This document shows, in pieces, positions 33,773 to 42,777 of a stretch of 64,000 nucleotides of DNA. The notes beneath the pieces were generated by a model. That model had not been told where the DNA came from. It did no database searches and saw nothing but the letters and a program-made list of their open reading frames with translations. The translations under genes and the position numbers were made by a program. Origin of the DNA: AP-15 sp963703745 (GTDB taxonomy: Bacteria > Pseudomonadota > Alphaproteobacteria > ATCC43930 > CGMCC-115725); the NCBI GenBank assembly GCA_963703745.1, contig CAVPFL010000007.1, forward strand, positions 372,001 through 436,000, written 5' to 3'. Position 1 is the stretch's first letter; each line of letters starts with the position of its first letter.

Positions 33773-34540
33773 ATGGGTAGGCTCGACGGCAAGGTGGCAG
33801 CGGTGACGGGCGGAGCATCGGGGATCGGCGAGGCGACGGTGAGGCGTTTTGTTGCCGAGGGCGCGAGCGTGGCATTCTGCGACCGGGACGGCGAGCGCGG
33901 CCAGCGCGTGGCGGCCGAGCTCGAGACCGCCGGCGCCAAGATCGCCTTCACGCAGGCTGACGTTGGCACCGAGGCCGCATGCCTCGACTTCGTCAACGGC
34001 GCCGCGCAGCAATTCGGGCGCCTCGACATTCTCGTCAACAATGCCGGCATCCGCAAATACGAGAAGGTCGACGAGGCGAGTGCCGCGAGCTGGAAAGAGA
34101 TTCTCGACGTCAACCTGATGAGCTACGTCTTCTGTGCCAAGGCGGCGGTTCCGCTGATGCGCCGCAACAAGGGCGGCGCTATCGTTAACGTCGCCTCCGT
34201 GCGTTCCGTCGTCGCCGGCGGCGGCAACCTGCAGTACGACACCACCAAGGCCGCGGTGGCGGGCTTGACGCGGGCGCTCGCCGCCGATCACTCGCCGGAA
34301 GGCATTCGGGTGAACGCCGTCGGCCCCGGCCCGATCTTCACCCCGTTCCATCAGCGCCGCATCGCCGCTTCCGGCGAGACCGTCGAGGAATACAACGCCA
34401 GGGCCGCACAACTCACCATGCTGAAGCGCCCGGGCAGGGCCGAGGAGGTCGCCGCCGCGATCCTGTTTTTGGCCTCCGACGATGCCTCTTACGTCACCGG
34501 CGCCCTGCTTTTCGTGGACGGCGGCATGACCGCGCTGTGA
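33773..34540 (+). CDS. Short-chain dehydrogenase/reductase (classical SDR)
   Basis: 255 residues. The cofactor motif TGGASGIG is at about 12-19, NNAG at about 88-91, catalytic Ser in VNVASVRSV near 140, and the YDTTK motif near 154-158. C-terminal segment RPGRAEEVAAAILFLASDDASYVTGALLFVDGG is typical. Probably NAD(P)-dependent oxidation or reduction of an alcohol/carbonyl; substrate unknown. The ATG at 33773 follows AAAGGTGG. It sits intact between the two copies of the aldolase duplication. Confidence 0.9.
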   Translation: MGRLDGKVAAVTGGASGIGEATVRRFVAEGASVAFCDRDGERGQRVAAELETAGAKIAFTQADVGTEAACLDFVNGAAQQFGRLDILVNNAGIRKYEKVDEASAASWKEILDVNLMSYVFCAKAAVPLMRRNKGGAIVNVASVRSVVAGGGNLQYDTTKAAVAGLTRALAADHSPEGIRVNAVGPGPIFTPFHQRRIAASGETVEEYNARAAQLTMLKRPGRAEEVAAAILFLASDDASYVTGALLFVDGGMTAL

Positions 34541-34896
34541 GGAATATTCAGCTATCGGTGTCAGGCAAATAGTCGCGGATTTTGCTTGACCTTACGCACT
34601 ACGCAATCCCTGAGACAGCGCGGCGAAGGAAAGGGTACGACCAGTATTGGAGGCAATGCGGAAGACTTGACCCGGAGCGTTATCGGAGGCGCGGCTACCT
34701 GTAAATAGTCAATGCACCTGCGGCGGCATCCAGGAGCGCCATCGAGCCAACAAGCGTGCTCTGGGGCTGCTGGCCGTGGCCCAAAGGCAATCCACCGAGA
34801 ACTGGAACTTTCAATTGCTCCAAATGGTCGCGCAGCAAATCAACGACCGTAAAGCCGTCGATGGGTTTGAAGCAGTCCGTGAACTGACCGACTGCG
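34541..34896. other. Gap between SDR and truncated oxidoreductase
   Basis: No supported gene in 356 bases. Short frames show no domain. The sequence may hold scrambled remains of the missing N-terminal part of the oxidoreductase that follows, but nothing could be aligned by eye. Confidence 0.3.
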
Positions 34897-35445
34897 ATGC
34901 CGGAAACGCCCCTGAACGTGCCGGTCTACATGGCAGGCCAAGGCCCCAAGGCCCGCGCGCTCGCCAAAGAGATTGCCGACGGCCTGATTTCCCTCGGCGG
35001 CCCGGCCGAAGGGTTCGAGACCTGCCTTGTGTCGACCAGCGGCACCGTCCTCGATGATGGCGAAGACGTCACCTCGCCGCGCGCCTCGACCGCCGTCAAA
35101 CCGCTCGTGGCACTCGCCTATCACCTCAGGTACACGACCGATCCGGAAAGCGTGAAAGCGCTCCCGAACGGCGACGCGTGGCTGGCCAGCGTCGAACGTG
35201 CGGACGAAAGCGTTCGCCACCTGTCCGTTCACCGCGGTCATTCCCTCGACATTTCGAACGGCCATGACGCGCTCGTCGACATCTCCGCCGCCAAACAGAT
35301 GACCTTCACAGGCACTCGCGAGGAGTTGCGCGAACGTCTCGCCCAGCTTGAGGCCCGCGGCGCCACCGGCATCATCTTCGGGACCAGCGGTTACGATGTG
35401 GAACGGGAGCTGAGAGCCTACGCGGAGGTCGCTGGATTGAGTTGA
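34897..35445 (+). pseudogene. C-terminal remnant of a luciferase-like (LLM) oxidoreductase
   Basis: The 182-residue frame reads PLNVPVYMAGQGPKARALAKEIADGLIS and ends in FTGTREELRERLAQLEARGATGIIFGTSGYDVERELRAYAEVAG, the C-terminal half of bacterial-luciferase-like flavin or F420 oxidoreductases, which are normally about 320-350 residues. The N-terminal TIM-barrel half is absent: an in-frame TGA lies five codons before the first ATG. Without it the barrel cannot fold, so this is most likely a dead fragment. Confidence 0.75.
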
Positions 35446-35507
35446 CGGCGGCGCTCGCCCGCCGCCCTCGTACTCAGCAAGGACCGCAACGGGGCATCTT
35501 CAGGGCA

Positions 35508-36371
35508 CTAACGGGCGGCGAGGCGGCGCCCCTCGATCAGCCCTGGCGTGCTTCTCACCGGAGCGGTCATGATGATGCGAAAGCCTTGCTCCAGGCGCAT
35601 CGCCACGTCATCAGCCGTGGCTCCCGTCGCACAGGGGACGCCGAACTCTTTGCAGGCGGCGAGCACGCGCAGCAGATTTTCTTGCACGGCTGGATGGCTG
35701 GCTTGGCCCCGCAATCCCATCGACACCGACATGTCCCCGGGGCCTGCCCAGATGGCGCCGATGCCCCTCACCTGACGCACAATGTCGCGTATGTTCTGCA
35801 CCCCTTCGGCTTCTTCGACGATGCCCATCAGTAAGATATTGCCGTCAGGGTCCAGCGGCCAAAGGTCGGCGGCGTCGTAATATTCCTGCGCGGTCAGGCC
35901 CCAGTATCGCGAGGCAATGCGATTGCCCCAACCGCGCTCCCCGGCCGGTGCAAAGTCTGGCACCCCCGGCACCTGGGAATACCGTGCCGCCGCGACTGCG
36001 GCTTGGGCGTCCTCCACTGTGCTCAGGTGGGGTAACACCAGACCATAGACGCCGGTGTCCAGCGCCTGCTTGATCACCCATTGGTTGCGCTCGCGGGCGT
36101 TCGGAGGAATCCGGACCATCGGCACCACGTCGGGTTGCAGGTTGCCCTTCTCGGCAATCCTTTTGCGGTTCAGCAGCACTTGCAGGGAGGTACGCAGGGT
36201 GGTGAAGCTAAAACCCTCGTGTTCCATTTCAATGATGACCGCGTCGTAGTCGGCATCAGCAATGTAGGTCAGGTCATCCAGACTGCCGTTAGGGACCGTG
36301 CTGGTGCTGAAAACCGGCTTGCCGTGCTCGAGGAGGTCGATGATCTTGTTGTAGCGCACCTTCTCAGCCAT
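35508..36371 (-). CDS. HpcH/HpaI-type aldolase/citrate lyase family protein
   Basis: 287 residues. The ATG at 36371 follows GGAAGGGG. The family core is seen: DAVIIEMEHEGFSF near 45 (metal or substrate Glu region), PMVRIPPNARERNQW near 85, GVYGLVLPHLSTVEDAQAAV near 110-130, and IGAIWAGPGDMSVSMG near 205-220. These class II enzymes cleave or form 2-keto-3-deoxy acids with a divalent metal. It follows a small cupin gene by about 60 bases. A frameshifted partial copy lies 2.5 kb away at 33011-33677. Confidence 0.87.
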   Translation of the reverse strand: MAEKVRYNKIIDLLEHGKPVFSTSTVPNGSLDDLTYIADADYDAVIIEMEHEGFSFTTLRTSLQVLLNRKRIAEKGNLQPDVVPMVRIPPNARERNQWVIKQALDTGVYGLVLPHLSTVEDAQAAVAAARYSQVPGVPDFAPAGERGWGNRIASRYWGLTAQEYYDAADLWPLDPDGNILLMGIVEEAEGVQNIRDIVRQVRGIGAIWAGPGDMSVSMGLRGQASHPAVQENLLRVLAACKEFGVPCATGATADDVAMRLEQGFRIIMTAPVRSTPGLIEGRRLAAR

Positions 36372-36430
36372 GTTTTTCCCCTTCCTGTTTCCGGCTTGGC
36401 GGCCATCGGGTGCACGACCCACGGGAGGGG

Positions 36431-36772
36431 CTAATCCGCTAAGGGCACGATAGCGGTCAGGCGGTCCCCGCCGACGCTGCGGCTGGTGTGCCCTCGTCCC
36501 GTGAGGTCTTCGAACAGGACGGCGTCTCCAGCGCCAAACCGCCGAGTGGTCCCATCGCCAATCCCGACCTCCATCTGGCCGCCGGAGAGGAAAATGGCGT
36601 ACTGGCGGCGCGGCGCATTGTGCCAATCGCTGAAACGGCCGTTGGGCGAACGCGTGAAGGTGATACTGCTGGCGGCCTGCTCGATTGACCTCTCCATGTC
36701 AGGTGGGAGCACGTCCAGGTCCTCAAAGTGTGACTGACCATCCGTGCCGGTATAACATCTGACAAACGCCAT
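36431..36772 (-). CDS. Small cupin-domain protein
   Basis: 113 residues. The ATG at 36772 has a near-ideal AGGAGG site 7 bases upstream. A single cupin barrel is suggested by RRQYAIFLSGGQMEVGIGDGTTRRFGAGDAVLFEDLTGRGHTSRS, with the G.G......F..GD......GRGH pattern of motif 2. It likely acts on a small molecule together with the aldolase gene next in the operon. No exact function can be given. Confidence 0.75.
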   Translation of the reverse strand: MAFVRCYTGTDGQSHFEDLDVLPPDMERSIEQAASSITFTRSPNGRFSDWHNAPRRQYAIFLSGGQMEVGIGDGTTRRFGAGDAVLFEDLTGRGHTSRSVGGDRLTAIVPLAD

Positions 36773-36925
36773 GGGTATTCCTCCTGGGGTCCCAGTGAAG
36801 GCGGCCAAGTCCATAGGGCCTTGCCCCTCGTATTGTCGCGCGGATTGTCCAGGCACACAATGGCCAGCACACCCTCCGGGTTCATGCCCGGGCGTGCCGG
36901 CGGCGTGACTCCCGGCGGCCGCATT

Positions 36926-37315
36926 GCGACTCATACGCTGAAGGTCGCGCGAGCGCGATTATCCGAGGCCGGCGAAATCACGTCGAAGCCGATGTTGCTC
37001 GGTCCGATCGACAACCTGTGGGTGTCGACCCGCAATCTCGGCGAGGCGGTTGAGGTCCGGGTGCGCGACAACGGCACCGGCATCGCGCCCGACATCAGAG
37101 ACCAGCTGTTTCAGCCGTTCTTTACGACCAAGCCGACCGGCGAAGGCACCGGTCTCCGGCTCTCGATCAGCTGGGACATCGTCGCCCAGCAGCACGGCGG
37201 CTCGATCGAGGTCGACCGCCCACCCGGCAAATTCACCGAATTCACGATCCGCCGCCGCGCCACGGTTGCGTCGGTAGTCCCGCATCAGAGCACCATGCCG
37301 GAGCTCCGGCTGTGA
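36926..37315 (+). pseudogene. C-terminal remnant of a sensor histidine kinase
   Basis: The frame reads LWVSTRNLGEAVEVRVRDNGTGIAPDIRDQLFQPFFTTKPTGEGTGLRLSISWDIV, that is the ATP-binding N/G1 (DNGTGI), F (PFFTTKP) and G2 (GEGTGLRLS) boxes of a histidine-kinase HATPase domain. The sensor, dimerisation and N-box parts are missing, and the upstream DNA belongs to the cupin promoter region. It is a 3' gene fragment joined to foreign sequence. Confidence 0.8.
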
Positions 37316-37425
37316 CGGAACGCCCCCCGGAACATCTGCCGTGGCGGGCGGCCGTCCGGGGGTTTTCCGCCCTGCGCCCTGCTGCTATTTTGCGGGAATT
37401 CGCCGTTCTTTCCTTGAGGGGCCAC

Positions 37426-38436
37426 GTGACCACATTTCTGCCGCCGCTCGCTCCCTACCCGCGGACGCGCCTGCGGCGCAACCGCCGCGATCCATGGTCG
37501 CGCAAGCTAGTCGCCGAAAGCGTGCTGACTGCGGGCGACCTGATCTGGCCGGTCTTTGTCCATGACGAAGGCCATGAGAAGCCGGTCCCATCGATGCCGG
37601 GTGTCTTTCGGCTGCCGATCGCAGCCCTCGTCGACGCCGCGGGCGAGGCGGCCGAGCTCGGCATTCCGACGATCGCTGTTTTTCCGGCGGTGGCTACCGC
37701 CCTCAAGGATGAGGAGGGGAGCAACGCGGTCGACCCCGGCAATCTCGTCTGCCGCGCCGTGGCGGCGGTGAAAAAAGCCGTGCCGGAGCTCGGCGTGCTG
37801 TGCGACGTGGCGCTCGACCCGTTCACCACCCACGGCCATGACGGGGTTATCCGCGACGGCTATGTCGCCAATGACGAGACCGTCGAGATCTTGCGCCGGC
37901 AGGCCGTGGTGCAGGCCGAGGCGGGCTGCGACATCATCGCCCCCTCCGACATGATGGACGGGCGGGTCGGCGCGGTGCGCGATGCGCTCGATAGGGCCGC
38001 GTTCCAGCACGTCCGCATCATGTCCTATGCCGCGAAATACGCCTCGGCCTTCTACGGGCCGTTTCGCGATGCGATCGGTTCGAAGACGGCACTCGGCAGC
38101 GCCGACAAGCGCACCTACCAAATGGACCCGGCGAACGGCGATGAGGCGCTGCGCGAAGTCGCCCTCGATCTGCAGGAGGGTGCCGACATGGTTATGGTCA
38201 AGCCCGGGATGCCCTATCTCGACGTCGTCCGCCGCGTCAAAGAGGCGTTTTGCGTGCCGACCTTCGCCTATCAGGTCAGCGGCGAGTATGCGATGCTGCA
38301 CGCCGCGGCGCAAAATGGCTGGCTCGACGGCGAGCGGGCGGTGATGGAGAGCCTGATCGGCTTCAAACGCGCCGGTGCCGACGGGGTTCTGACCTATGCC
38401 GCGGTCGACGCCGCGCGCCATTTGAAAGCGGGGTGA
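37426..38436 (+). CDS. hemB: Delta-aminolevulinic acid dehydratase (porphobilinogen synthase)
   Basis: 336 residues from a GTG at 37426 behind GAGGGG; this fits the family N-terminus TTFLPPLAPYPRTRLRRNRRD. The active-site features are LCDVALDPFTTHGHDG at about 123-138, the first Schiff-base Lys in SYAAKYASAFYGPFRDA near 205, and the second Lys in MVMVKPGMPYLDVV near 260. The Asp-rich/Mg-type metal site (no Cys triad, DVALDPFT..GHDG) fits alphaproteobacterial enzymes. It joins two aminolevulinates to porphobilinogen in heme synthesis. The stop overlaps the antitoxin start. Confidence 0.97.
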   Translation: MTTFLPPLAPYPRTRLRRNRRDPWSRKLVAESVLTAGDLIWPVFVHDEGHEKPVPSMPGVFRLPIAALVDAAGEAAELGIPTIAVFPAVATALKDEEGSNAVDPGNLVCRAVAAVKKAVPELGVLCDVALDPFTTHGHDGVIRDGYVANDETVEILRRQAVVQAEAGCDIIAPSDMMDGRVGAVRDALDRAAFQHVRIMSYAAKYASAFYGPFRDAIGSKTALGSADKRTYQMDPANGDEALREVALDLQEGADMVMVKPGMPYLDVVRRVKEAFCVPTFAYQVSGEYAMLHAAAQNGWLDGERAVMESLIGFKRAGADGVLTYAAVDAARHLKAG

Positions 38437-38723
38437 GCCTCGTGCAAATACGACTGACCGCCGAGCAACACGAGTTTGTTCGTCGAGCCGTCGCCTCCGG
38501 CCGGGTTCATAATGCCGAAGGAGCGGTCCAGGAAGCGCTAGCTCTATGGGTCGAGCGCGAGCGGAGACGCGAGGAGATCCTGGCTGCGATCGACGAGGCC
38601 GAAGCATCCCTCGCGCGCGGCGAGGGGAGGATCATCACGCCCGACTCGATGCGCGAACTGGCCGAGGAGGTCCATCAGCGCGGGGTGGCCCGCTTGGCGG
38701 CGGACGAAGCCAAGCGCCGTTGA
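38433..38723 (+). CDS. ParD-like antitoxin (type II)
   Basis: 96 residues from a GTG at 38433 that overlaps the hemB stop; another GTG at 38442 would remove three residues. Residues 5-45 form a ribbon-helix-helix segment (VQIRLTAEQHEFVRRAVASGRVHNAEGAVQEALALW), followed by a charged helical tail (RERRREEILAAIDEAEASLARGEG) as in ParD/CC2985-type antitoxins. It overlaps the toxin gene by one base (TGATG). It should bind and neutralise the toxin and repress its own promoter. Confidence 0.85.
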   Translation: MSLVQIRLTAEQHEFVRRAVASGRVHNAEGAVQEALALWVERERRREEILAAIDEAEASLARGEGRIITPDSMRELAEEVHQRGVARLAADEAKRR

Positions 38724-39019
38724 TGGCGCACCGCCTTTCTCCGGAAGCTGAGGCGGAACTCGACGAGATCTGGTGGGCCATTGTTCAACGCGGCGGCAGC
38801 GCCGATGCGGCGAGACGATTGGTTGCCTCCATTACAGAGCGTTTCCATTTATTGGCGGCCTTTCCCCATTTGGGCCGCGTTCGTGAGGATTTGCGCCCTG
38901 GCTTGCGCGGCTTTACGGTCGGCGATTACCTGATAGTTTATAGGGTCGAGGAAGCAGACGTGCTGATCCTCCATGTCGTTCACGGACGGCGCAACATAGA
39001 ATCAGTCCTCAGCTGCTGA
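38723..39019 (+). CDS. ParE/RelE-superfamily toxin
   Basis: 98 residues. RLSPEAEAELDEIWWAIVQRGG at the N-terminus and LAAFPHLGRVREDLRPGLRGFTVGDYLIVYRVEEADVLILHVVHGRRNIESVL match ParE toxins. ParE members poison gyrase, while RelE members cleave mRNA; sequence alone favours ParE because of its ParD partner. The ATG overlaps the antitoxin stop. The pair is wedged between hemB and the branched-chain amino-acid transporter operon. Confidence 0.87.
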   Translation: MAHRLSPEAEAELDEIWWAIVQRGGSADAARRLVASITERFHLLAAFPHLGRVREDLRPGLRGFTVGDYLIVYRVEEADVLILHVVHGRRNIESVLSC

Positions 39020-39079
39020 CGGTTGGGCTTGGCGTGTAGCTGCCTCCGTCGGGTCTAGTGATACGGGAGAGGATTCACA

Positions 39080-40381
39080 ATGGGTGACAAGAATCAAAGC
39101 AAGGAATTTTCCTGCAGCAGCGTTGAGGTGACTCGCCGACGGCTGTTGCGCTCGGCCGCGGCGACGAGCGCCGTCGGGCTCGCCGCAACAATATTTCCGG
39201 GTCCGTGGCGGAGCGCGTTTGGCGAGGCCAAGCCCTATAAGCTCGGCACGGTGCAACCGCTGACCGGCGTCGCCGCCTTGGGCGGCAAGACCTCGCTCGT
39301 CGGGGTGCAAATGGCGGTCGAGCGCATCAATAAGGCGGGCGGCATCAATGGCCGGCCGGTCGAGCTGGTCGTCGGCGACGACCAGTCGAGCCCCGATACC
39401 GGTCGCCGCGCCGCCGAGAAGCTGGCCACCGAGGACGAGATCGATTTCCATGTCGGCGGGTATCTGTCCAATATCTGCCTCGCCTGCACCCCGGTCTGGG
39501 AGGAGCACAAGATCGTCAACATGATCGGCGTCTGTCTCGATACGACGCTGACCACCAGCAAATGCAGCCGCTACACGTTCCGCACCTTCGACTTCGCGCC
39601 GGCGCAAGCGAAGGCGTTTGCTCCCTATCTGGTGCAGCAGATCGGCAAGAAATGGCACATCGTCTATGCCGATTACGCCTGGGGGCAGTCCACCCGCGAC
39701 GCCTATGCGGCCAACATCAAGGCGAATGGCGGCGCCGTCGTCGGCACCACCGGCATCCCGCTCGGCACTGCCGACACCACGTCGTTCCTCTCCAATATCG
39801 GCGGCGAGTTCGACGGGCTGTTCCTGATCTTCTTCGGCAACGATGCGATCAACGTCGTCAACCAGGGCACCGACCTTGGCCTTGCCAAGAGATACAAATT
39901 CGCCGGCGACGGCGCCGTCGCCGTGTCGAGCCAACTCCCGGCAATGGGCAAGAAGATCGAGGGCTTTGTCGGCATCGACCGTTACGTGCCGGTGTTCGAC
40001 CCGCCACTCGACACCCCCGCGCTGCACGGGTTCTTCGACGAGGCAGTCGCCCGGCTGAAGGCGATCGACCCGTCGGGGCCGTTACCCGACCGCTATGTGC
40101 AATCGAACTTCGAGGCGGTCAACGCGCTGAAGCTCGGCGTCGAGAAGTCGGGTTTTCAGGGCCGCGCCGATACGCCCAAGCTGATCGAGGCGCTCGAAGG
40201 CCTCACGATGAAGGCGGGACCCGACTTTCCGACCGGTGACAAGGTGCTGCGCAAGGACGATCATCAGGTGTTCATGCGCGAACTGATCTACGTGGTAAAG
40301 GACGGCACCTACCATGTTCAGAAGGCGGTCTCGTGGGAGGAGACGGTGGTGCCGCCGGCCTGCAAATTACCCGCCGCCTGA
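39080..40381 (+). CDS. ABC transporter substrate-binding protein (branched-chain amino acid/amide type)
   Basis: 433 residues. A twin-arginine-like signal (VTRRRLLRSAAATSAVGLAATIF at about 14-36) precedes the type I periplasmic binding fold: YKLGTVQPLTGVAALGGKTSLVGVQMAVERINKAGGINGRPVELVVGDDQSSPDTGRRAAEKL. It begins a five-gene operon with two ATPases and two permeases of the HAAT family. The ligand may be a branched-chain amino acid, amide or related acid; that is not resolved. Start ATG follows GGAGAGG. Confidence 0.9.
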   Translation: MGDKNQSKEFSCSSVEVTRRRLLRSAAATSAVGLAATIFPGPWRSAFGEAKPYKLGTVQPLTGVAALGGKTSLVGVQMAVERINKAGGINGRPVELVVGDDQSSPDTGRRAAEKLATEDEIDFHVGGYLSNICLACTPVWEEHKIVNMIGVCLDTTLTTSKCSRYTFRTFDFAPAQAKAFAPYLVQQIGKKWHIVYADYAWGQSTRDAYAANIKANGGAVVGTTGIPLGTADTTSFLSNIGGEFDGLFLIFFGNDAINVVNQGTDLGLAKRYKFAGDGAVAVSSQLPAMGKKIEGFVGIDRYVPVFDPPLDTPALHGFFDEAVARLKAIDPSGPLPDRYVQSNFEAVNALKLGVEKSGFQGRADTPKLIEALEGLTMKAGPDFPTGDKVLRKDDHQVFMRELIYVVKDGTYHVQKAVSWEETVVPPACKLPAA

Positions 40382-41146
40382 GTGAGCGCAGAATATTTGC
40401 CGGGTGCCGCGGCGCCGCTCCTGCGCACCGAGGACCTGACCGTTCGCTTTGGCGGGCTGACCGCTCTCAACCAGGTCAGTTTTTCGGTCCAGCGCGAGGA
40501 GATCCGCGCGATCATCGGGCCAAACGGCGCCGGGAAGAGCACCTTCTTCAACTGCTTGACCGGTGTGTTGCGCCCGTCCTCCGGGCATATCCTGTTCGAC
40601 GGTGGCGAGATCACCGGGTTTTCCCCCGACCGGATCTCGCACCGGGGCATCGCCCGGTCGTACCAGATCACCAACATTCTCCCAAACGCCACCGCGCTCG
40701 AGAATGTCCGGATCGCTGCCCAGTCACGCCGGCATGGCTGGAGTTTGTTGGCTCATCACCGCGCCTACCGCGATATCATCGACAAGGCCGAGGCAGTCTT
40801 GGAAGCGGTCGGTCTTTCGAGCAAGGCGAACGAGCTGGCCGCAAACCTGTCGCACGGTGAGCAACGCAATCTCGAGATCGGCATCGCCTTGGCAACCGAG
40901 CCCCAGCTGCTGTGCCTCGACGAGCCGACCGCGGGCATGAGCGCGGCTGAGACCCATGATACGATGGAGCTGGTGCGCTCGATTGCGAGGAACCTGACGA
41001 TCCTGATCGTCGAGCACGACATGCAGGTTGTCATGGAGCTGGCGCGGCGGATCACCGTGCTGCACTACGGCGAAATCCTGGCCGAGGGAACCCCGGCGGA
41101 GATCCAGCAGAACCCGAGGGTGCTCGAGGTCTACCTGAAGACATGA
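40382..41146 (+). CDS. livG: Branched-chain amino-acid-type ABC transporter ATPase LivG
   Basis: 254 residues from a GTG directly after the stop of the binding-protein gene. Walker A GPNGAGKST at about 43-51, signature LSHGEQRNLEIGIALA at about 157-172, Walker B LLCLDEPTAGMS. LivG-type proteins carry the long insert between Walker A and the signature (NILPNATALENVRIAAQ...), seen here. It powers uptake with LivF. Confidence 0.93.
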   Translation: MSAEYLPGAAAPLLRTEDLTVRFGGLTALNQVSFSVQREEIRAIIGPNGAGKSTFFNCLTGVLRPSSGHILFDGGEITGFSPDRISHRGIARSYQITNILPNATALENVRIAAQSRRHGWSLLAHHRAYRDIIDKAEAVLEAVGLSSKANELAANLSHGEQRNLEIGIALATEPQLLCLDEPTAGMSAAETHDTMELVRSIARNLTILIVEHDMQVVMELARRITVLHYGEILAEGTPAEIQQNPRVLEVYLKT

Positions 41147-41153
41147 GCAAGAC

Positions 41154-41891
<738 letters not shown>

Positions 41892-41892
41892 T

Positions 41893-42777
41893 ATGGCATT
41901 CCTGCAGACCATTCCGTTCGATCAGCTGCTGATCCAGACGATCAATGGCATCGTCACCGGCATGATCCTGGCATTGGTGGCCTCCGGGCTCACCTTGATC
42001 TTCGGCATCATGGACGTCGTCAACTTTGCCCATGGCGAGCTTTTTATGCTGGGCGCCTATGTCGGCGTCATTGTGCTGGCTGCGACCGGCAATTTCTGGC
42101 TTGCCCTGGTAGCTGCGAGCCTGATCATCGCGCTGCTGGGAGCTGCAATTTATCTGACGACATTGCGCCCACTGCTCGGGCGCGATCCGTTGACGACGAT
42201 TCTCGCCACCTTTGGGGTTTCGCTCATATTGCAAAATTATGCGCTCTGGCAATTCGGTCCGGTCGCGCGCAAGATTGCGGAGCCGTTCAGCGGCCATTTC
42301 AGCCTCTTCTACCTCGACTATCCGTGGTACCGTCTGGTGATTGCGCTGCTCTCCGCGGCGATAATCGGCGCGCTCTGGCTGTTTCTCAAATTCGGCACCT
42401 ACGGGATTTGGATCCGCGCGACGACCCAGGACCGCGTTATGGCCCAAGCCATGGGCATCCCGGTACCCTGGGTCCTCGCCGCGGTCTTTGCCATCGGGGC
42501 CGGGATGGCCGGCGCCAGCGGTGTCCTGTTCGGGCCGCTTGCTGGGGTCAACCATACGATGGGGCTCGACTGGATCTTGAAAGCCTTCATCGTCGTGGTG
42601 GTAGGGGGCATGGGTAATCTCGCTGGATCGATCGCCGCTGCCATCTTCATCTCGCTATTGGAGGCATATGCCGCGCTATGGGTCAGTCCGGCCCAGGCGG
42701 TCATCGTCTCGTTTGTTGTGCTGATCCTGACCCTGTTGTTCCGGCCGACCGGGCTTTTTGCCTCGGCGCCCAGATGA
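41893..42777 (+). CDS. livH: Branched-chain amino-acid-type ABC transporter permease LivH
   Basis: 294 residues from the ATG at 41893. About eight membrane spans; the LivH signature region is ASGLTLIFGIMDVVNFAHGELFMLGAYVG at residues 30-58, and the coupling loop is around RATTQDRVMAQAMGIPV near 177-193. Ends in an ATGA overlap with livM. Confidence 0.93.
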   Translation: MAFLQTIPFDQLLIQTINGIVTGMILALVASGLTLIFGIMDVVNFAHGELFMLGAYVGVIVLAATGNFWLALVAASLIIALLGAAIYLTTLRPLLGRDPLTTILATFGVSLILQNYALWQFGPVARKIAEPFSGHFSLFYLDYPWYRLVIALLSAAIIGALWLFLKFGTYGIWIRATTQDRVMAQAMGIPVPWVLAAVFAIGAGMAGASGVLFGPLAGVNHTMGLDWILKAFIVVVVGGMGNLAGSIAAAIFISLLEAYAALWVSPAQAVIVSFVVLILTLLFRPTGLFASAPR

